From contig JADQCB010000002.1 in the NCBI GenBank assembly GCA_016278325.1, positions 62,001-126,000 on the forward strand: DNA of 64,000 nt. The letters run 5' to 3'. The notes under the pieces are model-generated. The model was not told where the DNA came from. It ran no database searches and was given only the letters and a program-made list of their open reading frames with translations. Origin of the DNA: Actibacterium sp. GTDB taxonomy: Bacteria > Pseudomonadota > Alphaproteobacteria > Rhodobacterales > Rhodobacteraceae. Made by a program: the position numbers and the translations under genes. This document shows, piece by piece, positions 8,201-16,389 of this stretch; positions within the stretch are counted from its first letter, which is position 1; the number at the start of each line of letters is the position of its first letter.

Positions 8201-8871
8201 GCGGGGTCGTGGTCCAGAACATCGAGCGGGCCGATCCGGAAGTGATCGCCGGGCTTGGCGAATGCGGCGTGGCGACGGTGCACGAGGCGCAGGGCCGCAG
8301 GGGATTGCTGGCCAGCTACATGCGGCCGATCTATCCCGGCGCGCGGCTGGCGGCCTCGGCGGTCACAATCTCGGCCCCGCCGGGCGACAACTGGATGGTG
8401 CATGTCTCGATCGAGCAATGCCGCGCCGGCGACATCCTGGTGCTGGCCCCCACGAGCCCCTGCGAAGACGGGTATTTCGGCGACCTGCTGGCGACATCGG
8501 CGCAGGCCCGCGGCGTGCGCGGGCTGATCATCGACGCGGGCGTGCGCGACGTGCGCGAGCTGACCGGAATGCAGTTCCCGGTCTGGTCGCGGGCGATCTT
8601 CGCGCAAGGCACGGTGAAGGAGACCCCGGGCTCGGTCAACGTGCCGATCGTCTGTGCCGGCGCGATGGTCGAACCGGGTGACATCATCGTGGCCGACGAT
8701 GACGGTGTCTGCGTGGTGCGCCGTGCCGAGGCGGCGAGCGTTCTGGAAAAGGCCCGCGCGCGCGAAGCCAGGGAAGAAGAGAAACGCCGGCGGCTGGCCG
8801 ATGGCGAGCTGGGGCTGGACATCTACGACATGCGCGGGCGGCTGGCCGAGAAGGGGTTGAAATACATCTGA
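8197..8871 (+). CDS. ligK: 4-carboxy-4-hydroxy-2-oxoadipate aldolase
   Basis: 224 residues, equivalent to GalC/HMG aldolase of the RraA-like family. It cleaves 4-carboxy-4-hydroxy-2-oxoadipate to pyruvate and oxaloacetate, the last pathway step. Seen: [15 protein letters not shown] near the N-terminus, the pyruvate/metal site [24 protein letters not shown], and [13 protein letters not shown]. The ATG overlaps the galB stop by four bases. A long in-frame extension upstream lies inside galB and is not the real start. About 85 bases with two hairpins separate it from the next gene. Confidence 0.92.
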   Translation: MSGVVVQNIERADPEVIAGLGECGVATVHEAQGRRGLLASYMRPIYPGARLAASAVTISAPPGDNWMVHVSIEQCRAGDILVLAPTSPCEDGYFGDLLATSAQARGVRGLIIDAGVRDVRELTGMQFPVWSRAIFAQGTVKETPGSVNVPIVCAGAMVEPGDIIVADDDGVCVVRRAEAASVLEKARAREAREEEKRRRLADGELGLDIYDMRGRLAEKGLKYI

Positions 8872-8882
8872 CCGGCGGTTCG

Positions 8883-8950
8883 GGGGGCGCTGCCCCCGTC
8901 GCGGCAAGCCGCGACTCCCCCGGAGTATTTCGACCGAGAAGAAGCGGAGA
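8883..8950. repeat. tandem hairpins followed by GGAGTATTT...GAGAAGAAG signature
   Basis: Between ligK and galD a perfect 6-bp stem with a GCT loop (8883-8897) is followed at once by a perfect 8-bp stem with an AA loop (8898-8915). Then come CCCCCGGAGTATTT and, after a few bases, GAGAAGAAG, whose end merges with the GGAG ribosome site of galD. A related but oppositely arranged copy lies at 2725-2865. It probably acts as an intra-operon RNA structure (attenuation or segmental stability). The resemblance to common Rhodobacteraceae intergenic elements is from memory. Confidence 0.5.
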
Positions 8951-8956
8951 ATGCGG

Positions 8957-10018
8957 ATGAGCGACGGAATACGCTGCATGTGGATGCGCGGGGGAACCTC
9001 GAAGGGCGGCTATTTCCTGGCCGCGGACCTGCCCGACGATGCCGTCGCGCGCGACGCGATCCTGCTGGAGGTCATGGGCTCGCCCGATCCGAGGCAGATC
9101 GACGGGATGGGCGGGGGCGATCCGCTGACCTCGAAGGTGGCGGTGGTCAGGCCGTCCGCGCGTGCGGGTGTGGACGTGGATTACCTGTTTCTCCAGGTCT
9201 TCGTCGATCGCCCGATCGTCACCGACGCACAGAACTGCGGCAACATCCTGGCCGGGGTCGGACCCTTCGCGATCGAGCGCGGCCTGGTGCCGGTCGCGGG
9301 GGACGAGACTCCGGTGACGATATTCATGGAAAACACCGGCCAGGTGGCGGTGGCCCGCGTCGCGACGCCGGACGGGGCTGTCAGCTATGTCGGCGACACG
9401 AGGATCGACGGCGTGCCCGGCGCCGCGGCGGCGGTGCCGATCGCCTTCGAGGACACGGCCGGGTCGTCCTGCGGGGCGTTGCTGCCGAGCGGGAACGCGG
9501 TGGACCTGGTCGGGGGCGTCGAGGTGACGATGATCGACAACGGCATGCCCTGCGTGGTGTTGCGTGCCGCGGACATGGGGCTGGCCGGGGACGAGACGCC
9601 CGAAGAGCTGGAGGCGGATGACGATCTGCGCGCCCGGCTGGAGAAGATCCGCCTGGCCTGCGGGCCGCGGATGAACCTGGGCGATGTCGCGGAGAAATCG
9701 GTGCCGAAGATGACCATGGTCAGCGCGCCCAGGGCGGGCGGCGCCATTGCCACGCGGACCTTCATTCCGCATCGGTGTCACAAGACGATCGGGGTTCTGG
9801 GCGCGGTCAGTGTCGCCACCGCCTGTCTGCTGGCGGGCAGCCCGGCCAACGCGCTGGCGCGCACCGGCGCGGGGCGCATGCGCCGGCTGAGCATCGAGCA
9901 CCCGACCGGCGAGATGACGGTCGAGGTCACGCTGGACGAGGATGGCGCGGTTCTTTCGGCCGCGATCCTGCGCACCGCGCGCAAGCTGATGGACGGCATG
10001 GTTTTCACGAGAGGATGA
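8957..10018 (+). CDS. galD: 4-oxalomesaconate tautomerase (PrpF family)
   Basis: 353 residues. The start at 8957 was preferred over an ATG two codons earlier because GGAG (8946-8949) is seven bases from it. PrpF/diaminopimelate-epimerase-fold hallmarks seen: MWMRGGTSKGGYFLAADLP, GMGGGDPLTSKVAVV, the DAQNCGNILAGVGPFA cysteine loop and SSCGALLPSGN. The enzyme interconverts keto/enol or double-bond isomers of oxalomesaconate before hydration. GalD (tautomerase) and Sphingobium LigU (1,3-isomerase) belong to the same family; galD is favoured here because galB is the hydratase. ATGA at 10015 overlaps into the next reading frame. Confidence 0.88.
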   Translation: MSDGIRCMWMRGGTSKGGYFLAADLPDDAVARDAILLEVMGSPDPRQIDGMGGGDPLTSKVAVVRPSARAGVDVDYLFLQVFVDRPIVTDAQNCGNILAGVGPFAIERGLVPVAGDETPVTIFMENTGQVAVARVATPDGAVSYVGDTRIDGVPGAAAAVPIAFEDTAGSSCGALLPSGNAVDLVGGVEVTMIDNGMPCVVLRAADMGLAGDETPEELEADDDLRARLEKIRLACGPRMNLGDVAEKSVPKMTMVSAPRAGGAIATRTFIPHRCHKTIGVLGAVSVATACLLAGSPANALARTGAGRMRRLSIEHPTGEMTVEVTLDEDGAVLSAAILRTARKLMDGMVFTRG

Positions 10019-10020
10019 CA

Positions 10021-10896
10021 ATGATGGACGCGGACTGGCTGGTCTTTCACCCCGATCCGAAGAAACCCGATTTCAAGCTGCCGGCCGGCGCGGTGGATGC
10101 GCATTGCCATGTCTTCGGGCCCGAAGCCGCGTTTCCCTTTGCGCCGGAACGGAAATACACCCCGTGCGATGCGGGCAAGGGCAAGCTCTTTGAATTGCGC
10201 GATTTCCTGGGGTTCGATCGCAACGTGATCGTGCAGGCGACCTGTCACGGCACCGACAATCGCGCGATGCTCGACGCCTGCCGCGCCGCGCAGGGTCGCG
10301 CGCGCGGCGTTGCCAGCGTCGGCGCCGAGGTCACGGACCGCGCGTTGCAGGAGATGCATGCCGCCGGGGTGCGCGGGGTGCGTTTCAATTTCGTCAAGCG
10401 GCTGGTCGATGACACGCCGAGGGAGGTCTTTCTCGACATTGCCGGCCGCATCGAGGCGCTTGGCTGGCATGTCGTCGTCTATTTCGAGGCGCAGGACCTG
10501 GAAGAGCTTGCCCCGTTCCTGGGCCAGTTGCCGACCACGGTCGTGGTCGATCACATGGGCCGGCCGGACGTTTCGAAACCGGTCGATGACCCGCAGTTCC
10601 AGCGCTTCCTGCGGTTGCTGGACGAGAACGAGAACATCTGGTCGAAAGTTACGTGCCCAGAACGGCTGAGCCGGCAGGGCCCGCCCTTTGACGACGTGGT
10701 GCCCCATGCCAGCGCCGTGGTCGAGCGGTTTCCCGACCGGGTGCTCTGGGGCACCGACTGGCCGCATCCGAACATGAAATCGCATATGCCCGATGACGGC
10801 GCGCTGGTCGATTTCATTCCCCGAATCGCGCGAACGCCCGAACAGCAGCGCAAGCTGCTGGTGGACAACCCCATGCGCCTTTACTGGGCGCCGTAA
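10021..10896 (+). CDS. ligI: 2-pyrone-4,6-dicarboxylate lactonase (amidohydrolase)
   Basis: About 291 residues. Three clustered ATGs (10015, 10021, 10024) are possible; GAGAGG at 10009-10014 suits 10021 or 10024. The metal-dependent amidohydrolase fold opens the pyrone to 4-oxalomesaconate. Seen: DAHCHVFGP (strand-1 metal site), KYTPCDAG, NVIVQATCHGTDN, GVRFNFVKRLVDD, VVDHMGRPD and WGTDWPHPNM (catalytic Asp), all as in Sphingobium LigI. It forms an operon with galD upstream and ligA2 downstream (14-base gap). Confidence 0.92.
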   Translation: MMDADWLVFHPDPKKPDFKLPAGAVDAHCHVFGPEAAFPFAPERKYTPCDAGKGKLFELRDFLGFDRNVIVQATCHGTDNRAMLDACRAAQGRARGVASVGAEVTDRALQEMHAAGVRGVRFNFVKRLVDDTPREVFLDIAGRIEALGWHVVVYFEAQDLEELAPFLGQLPTTVVVDHMGRPDVSKPVDDPQFQRFLRLLDENENIWSKVTCPERLSRQGPPFDDVVPHASAVVERFPDRVLWGTDWPHPNMKSHMPDDGALVDFIPRIARTPEQQRKLLVDNPMRLYWAP

Positions 10897-10910
10897 CAAA
10901 GGACGAACCG

Positions 10911-11270
10911 ATGGACCTGGCAGAGTTCGACCATCACGCCGACATTCCCGGCACGACGATCTTCGACGGCCGGCAGGCGATGAAGGGCTATGCCCTGAAC
11001 AAGATGTGCTATTCCTTCAACAGGAAGGAGAACCGCGAGGAATATCTGCGCGACCCGGAGGCCTATTTCGAGAAGTTCGGGCTGAACGAAGAGCAGAAAC
11101 AGGCCTGCCGCGACAAGAACGTCCTGGCCCTGATCGAGGCCGGCGGCAACATCTATTACCTGGCCAAGTTCGCCGGCATCTATCAGCTGAGCGTTCAGGA
11201 TGTGGGGGCCCAGCAGACCGGCATGACCACCGAGGAATTCAAGCAGAAACTTCTGGACGCGGGGCGCTGA
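10911..11270 (+). CDS. extradiol dioxygenase alpha subunit (LigA-like, copy 2)
   Basis: 119 residues, a LigA-type small subunit: HADIPGTTIFDG, GYALNKMCYSFNRKENREEY, NVLALIEAGGNIYYLAKF and a final MTTEEFKQKLLDAGR. It ends where copy 1 and Sphingobium LigA continue with a further tail, so it is a trimmed version. Only one base separates its stop from the ligB2 start, so the two proteins surely form one heteromeric enzyme. The preferred ring substrate may differ from copy 1 (gallate, methylgallate or protocatechuate). The gallate-type genes of this operon make gallate attractive, but that is inference. Confidence 0.87.
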   Translation: MDLAEFDHHADIPGTTIFDGRQAMKGYALNKMCYSFNRKENREEYLRDPEAYFEKFGLNEEQKQACRDKNVLALIEAGGNIYYLAKFAGIYQLSVQDVGAQQTGMTTEEFKQKLLDAGR

Positions 11271-11271
11271 A

Positions 11272-12120
11272 ATGGCACGAATACTGGGTGGCATCACCAC
11301 ATCGCATATTCCCGCGGTCGGCAACGCGATCGCCAACAAGCTGTTCGACGATCCCTACTGGAAACCGTTCTTCGACGCCTATCCGCCCATCCATGACTGG
11401 CTGGCCCGGGTGAAACCCGATGTCGTCATCAACATCTACAACGATCACGGGCTGGGCTTCTTCCTCGACAAGATGCCGACCTTCGCGATCGGTGCGGCGC
11501 ATGAATACCGCAACGAGGACGAGGGCTGGGGCATTCCGCAACTGCCGCCCTTTCCCGGCGATGCCGCGTTTTCATGGCATATCATCGAAGGCATGGTCGC
11601 CGACGAGTTCGACATAACCTCGTGCCAGGAACTGGCGGTGGATCACGGCTTTACCGTGCCGATGCAGCTGTTCTGGCCGAAACTGGGGCAGGATCCGAAT
11701 TTCCCGCGCGCCATTCCGATCAGCGCGAACACGGTGCAGCACCCGATCCCGACGCTGCACCGGGCGCTGGAATTCGGCCGGTCGCTGCGCAAGGCGATCC
11801 TGTCCTGGCCGCGCGACATCCGGGTGGTCGTGCTGGGCACCGGCGGGCTGTCACACCAACTGGACGGGCAGCGCGCGGGATTCATCAATACCGCGTTCGA
11901 CAAGTATTGCATGGAAAAGATCGTCAGCGCCCCGGACGAGCTGACCCGGATCAGCCGGATGGAACTGGTCGAGAAGGCCGGCGCGCAGGGCACCGAGTTC
12001 CTGATGTGGCTGATGATGCGCGGGGCATTGGGCGAGAAGGTGAACCTTCTGACGCAGAACTATCATGTGCCGATCTCGAATACCGGGGCGGGCACGATGC
12101 TGCTGGAATGCGCCGACTGA
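11272..12120 (+). CDS. extradiol dioxygenase beta subunit (LigB-like, copy 2)
   Basis: 282 residues with the full class III extradiol catalytic set: TTSHIPAVGNAI, IYNDHGLGFFLD, ELAVDHGFTVPMQLFWP, IPISANTVQHPIPT and GTGGLSHQLDGQRAG. Compared with copy 1 the segment before the VDHG histidine and the substrate-side loop (LFWPKLGQDPNFPRAIPISAN against MYGQPREWPCRVIPLAVN) differ clearly, suggesting another substrate or cleavage preference. It is the last gene of the rightward operon; the next gene converges on it 28 bases away. Confidence 0.88.
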   Translation: MARILGGITTSHIPAVGNAIANKLFDDPYWKPFFDAYPPIHDWLARVKPDVVINIYNDHGLGFFLDKMPTFAIGAAHEYRNEDEGWGIPQLPPFPGDAAFSWHIIEGMVADEFDITSCQELAVDHGFTVPMQLFWPKLGQDPNFPRAIPISANTVQHPIPTLHRALEFGRSLRKAILSWPRDIRVVVLGTGGLSHQLDGQRAGFINTAFDKYCMEKIVSAPDELTRISRMELVEKAGAQGTEFLMWLMMRGALGEKVNLLTQNYHVPISNTGAGTMLLECAD

Positions 12121-12148
12121 GCCGGGGCGCGGGGGCGGCGCCGCGCGC

Positions 12149-12967
12149 TCAGCCCCGGCGCTGGCGCAGCGCGCGCAGAGCATGGCCGGGCAGAATCAAC
12201 GCCGACAGCGCATAGCGCCGGGCCAGCCGCTGCGGGTCGCCCAGCATCCGGAACAGCCATTCCATCGCGATCCGGCGCACCCATCGCGGCGCGCGGGTCT
12301 GCTGGCCGGACAGGAAATCCAGCCCGGCGCCGATGCTGGCAAAGCCGATCTCGGGGGTGCGCACCCGCCCCCGCGCGGCCAGCATCTCCTGCTTCGGCGC
12401 GCCGAGGGCAAGAAAGCACAGGCGCACGCCCCGGGCCCGCAATTCATCCAGAACCGCATCGGCCGCCGGGCTGTCTGGATCGAAACCCATGGGCGGCGCG
12501 ATTCGCGCGGCAATGACCAGCCCGGGCACCCGGTGCGTCAGGGCATCGGCCGCACCTTCAAGGCTGTGCGCGGTGCTGCCCACCAGCCCCACCGGTGCGC
12601 CCGCCCGGGCCGCGATCCGTGCCAGCGGGTCGACCAGGTCCGATCCCGGCAACAGCGCGACCGGCCGACGTGCCAGCCGCGACATCCAGACGATCGGGTT
12701 GCCATCCGCCGTGACCAGGTCCTGCGCCGCATAGGCCGCGCGAAACCCGGGCGACTCGCGCAGCTTTACCAGGTGATCGAGGTTCAGCGTGGCCAGCGCA
12801 AAGCCGGTGCCCCCCGCCAGGCGGCGCGCCACCTCGGCCTCCAGCGCCGCGGCATCGGCAACATTCACTTCGATCGTGGCCTCGCCCGCGAAGATCCTCA
12901 CCGCCGCGCTCCTGCCCTTGCGCCTCGCCCCGTTCCGGCGCGCCGGTCCAAGAAACCGAACGCTCAT
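12149..12967 (-). CDS. WecB/TagA/CpsF family (GT26) glycosyltransferase
   Basis: 272 residues. The ATG at 12967 has GGAG seven bases upstream; a TTG two codons earlier is possible. Family motifs seen: ALATLNLDHLVKLRES, DLVTADGNPIVW with the proposed catalytic Asp, GSTAHSLEGAADAL, LCFLALGAPKQEML and IGFASIGAGLDFLSG. Members transfer N-acetylmannosamine-type sugars or UDP-sugars onto lipid-linked precursors at the inner membrane face. It is the left edge of the polysaccharide region and diverges from the oxidoreductase-epimerase-glycosyltransferase operon across a 109-base gap, which should contain both promoters. Confidence 0.88.
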   Translation of the reverse strand: MSVRFLGPARRNGARRKGRSAAVRIFAGEATIEVNVADAAALEAEVARRLAGGTGFALATLNLDHLVKLRESPGFRAAYAAQDLVTADGNPIVWMSRLARRPVALLPGSDLVDPLARIAARAGAPVGLVGSTAHSLEGAADALTHRVPGLVIAARIAPPMGFDPDSPAADAVLDELRARGVRLCFLALGAPKQEMLAARGRVRTPEIGFASIGAGLDFLSGQQTRAPRWVRRIAMEWLFRMLGDPQRLARRYALSALILPGHALRALRQRRG

Positions 12968-13076
12968 GGACAAACTCCTGCCACCCTTTCATGGTTTGCC
13001 GGAGAGGTGCAACAGGCAGGCGGGACATGACGCGACAGGCAGCAGCATCGGGCGGGTGGCGCGAACGGGGCGCGGC

Positions 13077-14192
13077 ATGAGCGGCGCCGTCACCCTGGTC
13101 GGCTGCGGCTTCGTCGCGGATCTGTACATGCGGGCGCTGGCCCTGTATCCCGACATCCGCGTGCTGGGTGCGCATGACCGCGACGCGCGGCGGATGGCAG
13201 CGTTCTGCACCCATTGGAACATCCCGCAATTCCCGGACCTTGCGGCGGCGCTGGCCGCGCATCCACGCGACGGGATCTTGCTGAACCTGACCAATCCGGG
13301 CCAGCATGGCCGCATCATCCGGGCGGGGCTGGGGGCGGGGTGTCACGTGTTTTCGGAAAAGCCGATGGTGCTGGACATGGCCGAAGCGCGCAGCCTGCAC
13401 GCGCTGGCCGAAAGCAGGGGTCTGCAACTGGCCACCGCCCCCTCTTCGGTGCTGGGCGAGGCGGCGCAGGCGCTGGCCCGGGCGGTGCGCGACGGCAGGG
13501 GCGGTACGCCGCGCCTGATCTATGCCGAGATGGATGACGGGTTTATCCCGCAGGCCCCGCTGGCGCGCTGGCAATCGGAAAGCGGCGCCCCCTGGCCGTT
13601 CGAGGACGAGTTCCGCACCGGCTGCACGCTGGAACACGCGGGCTATGCCCTGTCCTGGCTGATCGCGATCTTCGGCCCGGTCCGGCGGGTCGTCGCCTCT
13701 GCCCATACGCTGGTGGAAGACAAGCGCGGCGTGACCGGCGGCGCGGCGGATTTCTCGGTCGCGACGCTGGATTTCGCCGCCGGGCCGGTGGCGCGGCTGA
13801 CCTGCTCGATCGCCGCCCCGCATGACCACCGGTTGCGCGTGATCGGCGATGCCGGCGTGCTGGAGGTGCCCGAGCTGTGGGACAATGCCGCCCCGGTGCG
13901 CTATCGGCGCCGGCTGCGGCTGCGCCGGCGGTTGCTGGAATCGCCCCTGCCCCGCCGGATCCGGCTGCAAGGCCCGACCCACCCGAAACTGCCACGCCGG
14001 GGGGCGGCGGCGATGAATTTCGCGCTTGGCCCGGCCGAGATGCTCGCCGCGATCGCCGAAGGTCGGACAAGCCGGCTGTCGGGCGATTACGCGCTGCACC
14101 TGACCGAGGTGACGCTGGCCTGTCAGCAGACCGGCGCGCATCGCATGGCCACCACCTGCACGCCCATGAAGCCGATGCCATGGGCGCGATGA
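13077..14192 (+). CDS. Gfo/Idh/MocA family oxidoreductase
   Basis: 371 residues from the ATG before SGAVTLVGCGF. NAD-binding fold VGCGFVADLYMRAL at the N-terminus, then LLNLTNPGQHGRIIRAGL, the SEKPMVLDMAEA motif with the family Lys, and an alpha/beta C-terminal substrate domain (CTLEHAGYALSWLI). Near residues 280-310 is a strongly basic stretch (RYRRRLRLRRRLLES). It is the first gene of a rightward operon and its stop overlaps the next start (ATGA). In a polysaccharide locus such enzymes usually oxidise a nucleotide sugar or cyclitol; the substrate is unknown. Confidence 0.85.
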   Translation: MSGAVTLVGCGFVADLYMRALALYPDIRVLGAHDRDARRMAAFCTHWNIPQFPDLAAALAAHPRDGILLNLTNPGQHGRIIRAGLGAGCHVFSEKPMVLDMAEARSLHALAESRGLQLATAPSSVLGEAAQALARAVRDGRGGTPRLIYAEMDDGFIPQAPLARWQSESGAPWPFEDEFRTGCTLEHAGYALSWLIAIFGPVRRVVASAHTLVEDKRGVTGGAADFSVATLDFAAGPVARLTCSIAAPHDHRLRVIGDAGVLEVPELWDNAAPVRYRRRLRLRRRLLESPLPRRIRLQGPTHPKLPRRGAAAMNFALGPAEMLAAIAEGRTSRLSGDYALHLTEVTLACQQTGAHRMATTCTPMKPMPWAR

Positions 14193-15148
14193 CGCTGCTT
14201 GTCACCGGTGCCGGCGGTCATGTCGGGCGCGCTGTCGTGGCCTGCGCGCAGGCGCGTGGCCACCGGGTGCGCGCGCTGTATCGCGCAACGGTCGATCCAC
14301 CCCCGGGCGTCGAGGGTCTGCGCGCCGATCTTGCGCGCGACCCGCTGGACCAGGCCCTGGCCGGGATCGACGCCGTGATACACGCCGCCGCCGCCGTCAC
14401 CGGCGAGCCGGCGCAGATGCAGCGCGATACCGTCGCCGCGACCCGGGCCCTGATGCAGGCGGTCGGGCGTGCCGCCGTGCCGCGCGTGGTGCTGGTCGGC
14501 TCGATGGCGGTCTATGGCACGCAAGGGTTGTGCCCGGGCGCGGTGGTGGACGAGACCACGGCGCTTGAAACCCGACCGGCGCTGCGCGACGCCTATTGCC
14601 GCGCCAAGCTGGCGCAAGAGGACGTGGCCCGCGACATCGCCCGCCAGCATGGCACCGCGCTGTGGGTGATGCGGGCCGGGGCGGTCTGGGGGCCGGGGCG
14701 GCTGTGGAACGCGCATCTGGGCCTGGCCCTGGGGCCGGTGCTGCTGCGGATCGGCGACAGCCCGGGCGAGATCCCGCTGGTCCATCAGGACCGTTGCGCC
14801 GCGGGGCTGGTGACCGCGGCCGAAACCGCCCCCACGGCAGGTTTCGAGATCGTGAACCTGCTGGACGCGGACCGGCCCGACCGGCGGCGCTATGTCACGG
14901 CGCTGCGGCGGGGCGGCTGGCCGCGGATCGTGCTGCCGGTCCCGTGGCGGGTGCCGGACCTTGCGGCCTGGGCCTTGACGCCGCTGGCCCCGCGCCTGCC
15001 GGGGCTGTTGCGCCGCCCGGCGCTACGGGCGCGGCTGATGCCGCTTCTCTATGGTGATCAAAAGCTTCGCGCGCGGCTGGCCCTGCCCGACGGCCCCGGG
15101 TTCGAGGCCGCAATGCAGGCGGCGTCAGGCGACGGGGGGCGGCCATGA
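14189..15148 (+). CDS. NAD-dependent epimerase/dehydratase (extended SDR)
   Basis: 319 residues. TGAGGHVGRAVV is the dinucleotide-binding motif, IDAVIHAAAAV the substrate loop, VLVGSMAVYG the catalytic Ser strand and YCRAKLAQE the YxxxK pair. The C-terminal third, WALTPLAPRLPGLLRRPALRARL, is hydrophobic and basic. The ATG used overlaps the previous stop (ATGA); one three codons earlier is also possible. It works with its neighbours on nucleotide-sugar supply or on a lipid-linked sugar. The specific sugar cannot be named. Confidence 0.85.
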   Translation: MTLLVTGAGGHVGRAVVACAQARGHRVRALYRATVDPPPGVEGLRADLARDPLDQALAGIDAVIHAAAAVTGEPAQMQRDTVAATRALMQAVGRAAVPRVVLVGSMAVYGTQGLCPGAVVDETTALETRPALRDAYCRAKLAQEDVARDIARQHGTALWVMRAGAVWGPGRLWNAHLGLALGPVLLRIGDSPGEIPLVHQDRCAAGLVTAAETAPTAGFEIVNLLDADRPDRRRYVTALRRGGWPRIVLPVPWRVPDLAAWALTPLAPRLPGLLRRPALRARLMPLLYGDQKLRARLALPDGPGFEAAMQAASGDGGRP

Positions 15149-16389
15149 CCGGCAGGATCGCCTATCTGACCGGCGAATATCCCCGCGCCACCGACACCTT
15201 CATCCAGCGCGAGGTCGCGGCGCTGCGGGCACTGGGGCTGACGGTCGAGACCTGCTCGATCCGGCGCACCGGACCGGCGCATCACGTCGGCCCGGAACAG
15301 CGCGCCGAAGCGGCGCGAACCTTTCATGTGCTCGCGGCCACCGCCCATCCGGGCCGCAGCCTTGCCGCCCATGTCGCGGCGCTGCGCCGGCCCGGGCGTT
15401 ACCTGCGCGCGCTGACCCTGGCCTGGCGCAGCGCGCCCCGGGGGGTGCGCGGGCGTCTTTACAACCTGGTCTATTTCGCCGAGGCGGTGGTGCTGGCCCG
15501 CCACCTGAAGGCACGCGGCATCACCCATCTGCACGATCACATCGCCATGGCAAGCTGCACCGTCGCGATGCTGGCCAGCGCGGTTTCCGGCATTCCCTTC
15601 AGCTTTACCCTGCACGGGCCCGATATCTTTTTCGCGCCCGGGCACTGGCGGCTGGACGAAAAGATCGCGCGCGCGCGATTTGTCGCCTGCATCAGCCATT
15701 TCTGCCGATCGCAGGCGATGCTGTTCTCGCGCCCGCAAGACTGGGAGAAGCTGCATATCGTGCATTGCGGCATCCACCCGGCCCGGTATCGCGCAGGCGA
15801 CGGCCGGACGGGCGATCGCCTGCTTTTCGTGGGACGGCTGGCGGCGGTCAAGGGGCTGCTGGTGCTGCTCGACGCGCTGGCCGCGGCCCGCACCACGCGG
15901 CCGGATCTGCGCCTGACCCTGGTCGGCGACGGCCCGGACCGCCCGATGCTGGAGGCCCGGGTGCGCGCCATGGGGCTCGACGCGGCGGTGACCTTCGCCG
16001 GCTACAAGGCCCAGGACGAGGTGGCCGCCGCGCTGCAAGCGGCCGATGCGCTGGTCCTGCCCAGTTTCGCCGAAGGCGTCCCCGTCGTCTTGATGGAGGC
16101 GATGGCCGCCGAATTGCCGGTCGTGGCGACGCAGGTCGGCGGCGTCGGCGAACTGGTCACCGATGGTGAAACCGGGCTGCTGGTGCCGCCCGGCGATTGC
16201 GCCGCGCTTGCCAACGCATTGCTGCGGGTGATGACGGATGAAGCGCTGCGCCAGCGCATGGGAAAGGCAGGCCGCGCCCGGGTAACGGCCCAGTTCGATG
16301 TCACCGATCAGGCCGCCCGCCTGGCCCGCCTGTTCGGTTCCGCCGTGCCCGGTATCGGCGGCGAGAGCGATCGCGAGGCCCCGGTATGA
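15145..16389 (+). CDS. GT4 family glycosyltransferase
   Basis: 414 residues, GT-B fold. N-terminal acceptor domain begins IAYLTGEYPRATDTFIQREV and contains TLHGPDIFFAPG. The C-terminal nucleotide-sugar domain contains LLFVGRLAAVKGLLVLLDAL, LVGDGPDRPMLE and the E-x7-E motif FAEGVPVVLMEAM. Both ends overlap neighbours by ATGA, so it is the third gene of a tightly coupled operon. It is a retaining enzyme that would add one sugar of the polysaccharide repeat at the inner membrane. Confidence 0.9.
   Translation: MTGRIAYLTGEYPRATDTFIQREVAALRALGLTVETCSIRRTGPAHHVGPEQRAEAARTFHVLAATAHPGRSLAAHVAALRRPGRYLRALTLAWRSAPRGVRGRLYNLVYFAEAVVLARHLKARGITHLHDHIAMASCTVAMLASAVSGIPFSFTLHGPDIFFAPGHWRLDEKIARARFVACISHFCRSQAMLFSRPQDWEKLHIVHCGIHPARYRAGDGRTGDRLLFVGRLAAVKGLLVLLDALAAARTTRPDLRLTLVGDGPDRPMLEARVRAMGLDAAVTFAGYKAQDEVAAALQAADALVLPSFAEGVPVVLMEAMAAELPVVATQVGGVGELVTDGETGLLVPPGDCAALANALLRVMTDEALRQRMGKAGRARVTAQFDVTDQAARLARLFGSAVPGIGGESDREAPV

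Noticed and set aside
9775-10020. N-terminal extension of the LigI lactonase
   Set aside because: It overlaps the coding end of galD; known LigI proteins begin shortly before the DAHCHVFGP motif, and a ribosome site precedes the start cluster at 10015-10024.
12789-13076. N-terminal extension of the Gfo/Idh/MocA oxidoreductase
   Set aside because: The in-frame extension overlaps the divergent WecB-like gene and its promoter gap; the Rossmann motif begins right after the ATG at 13077.
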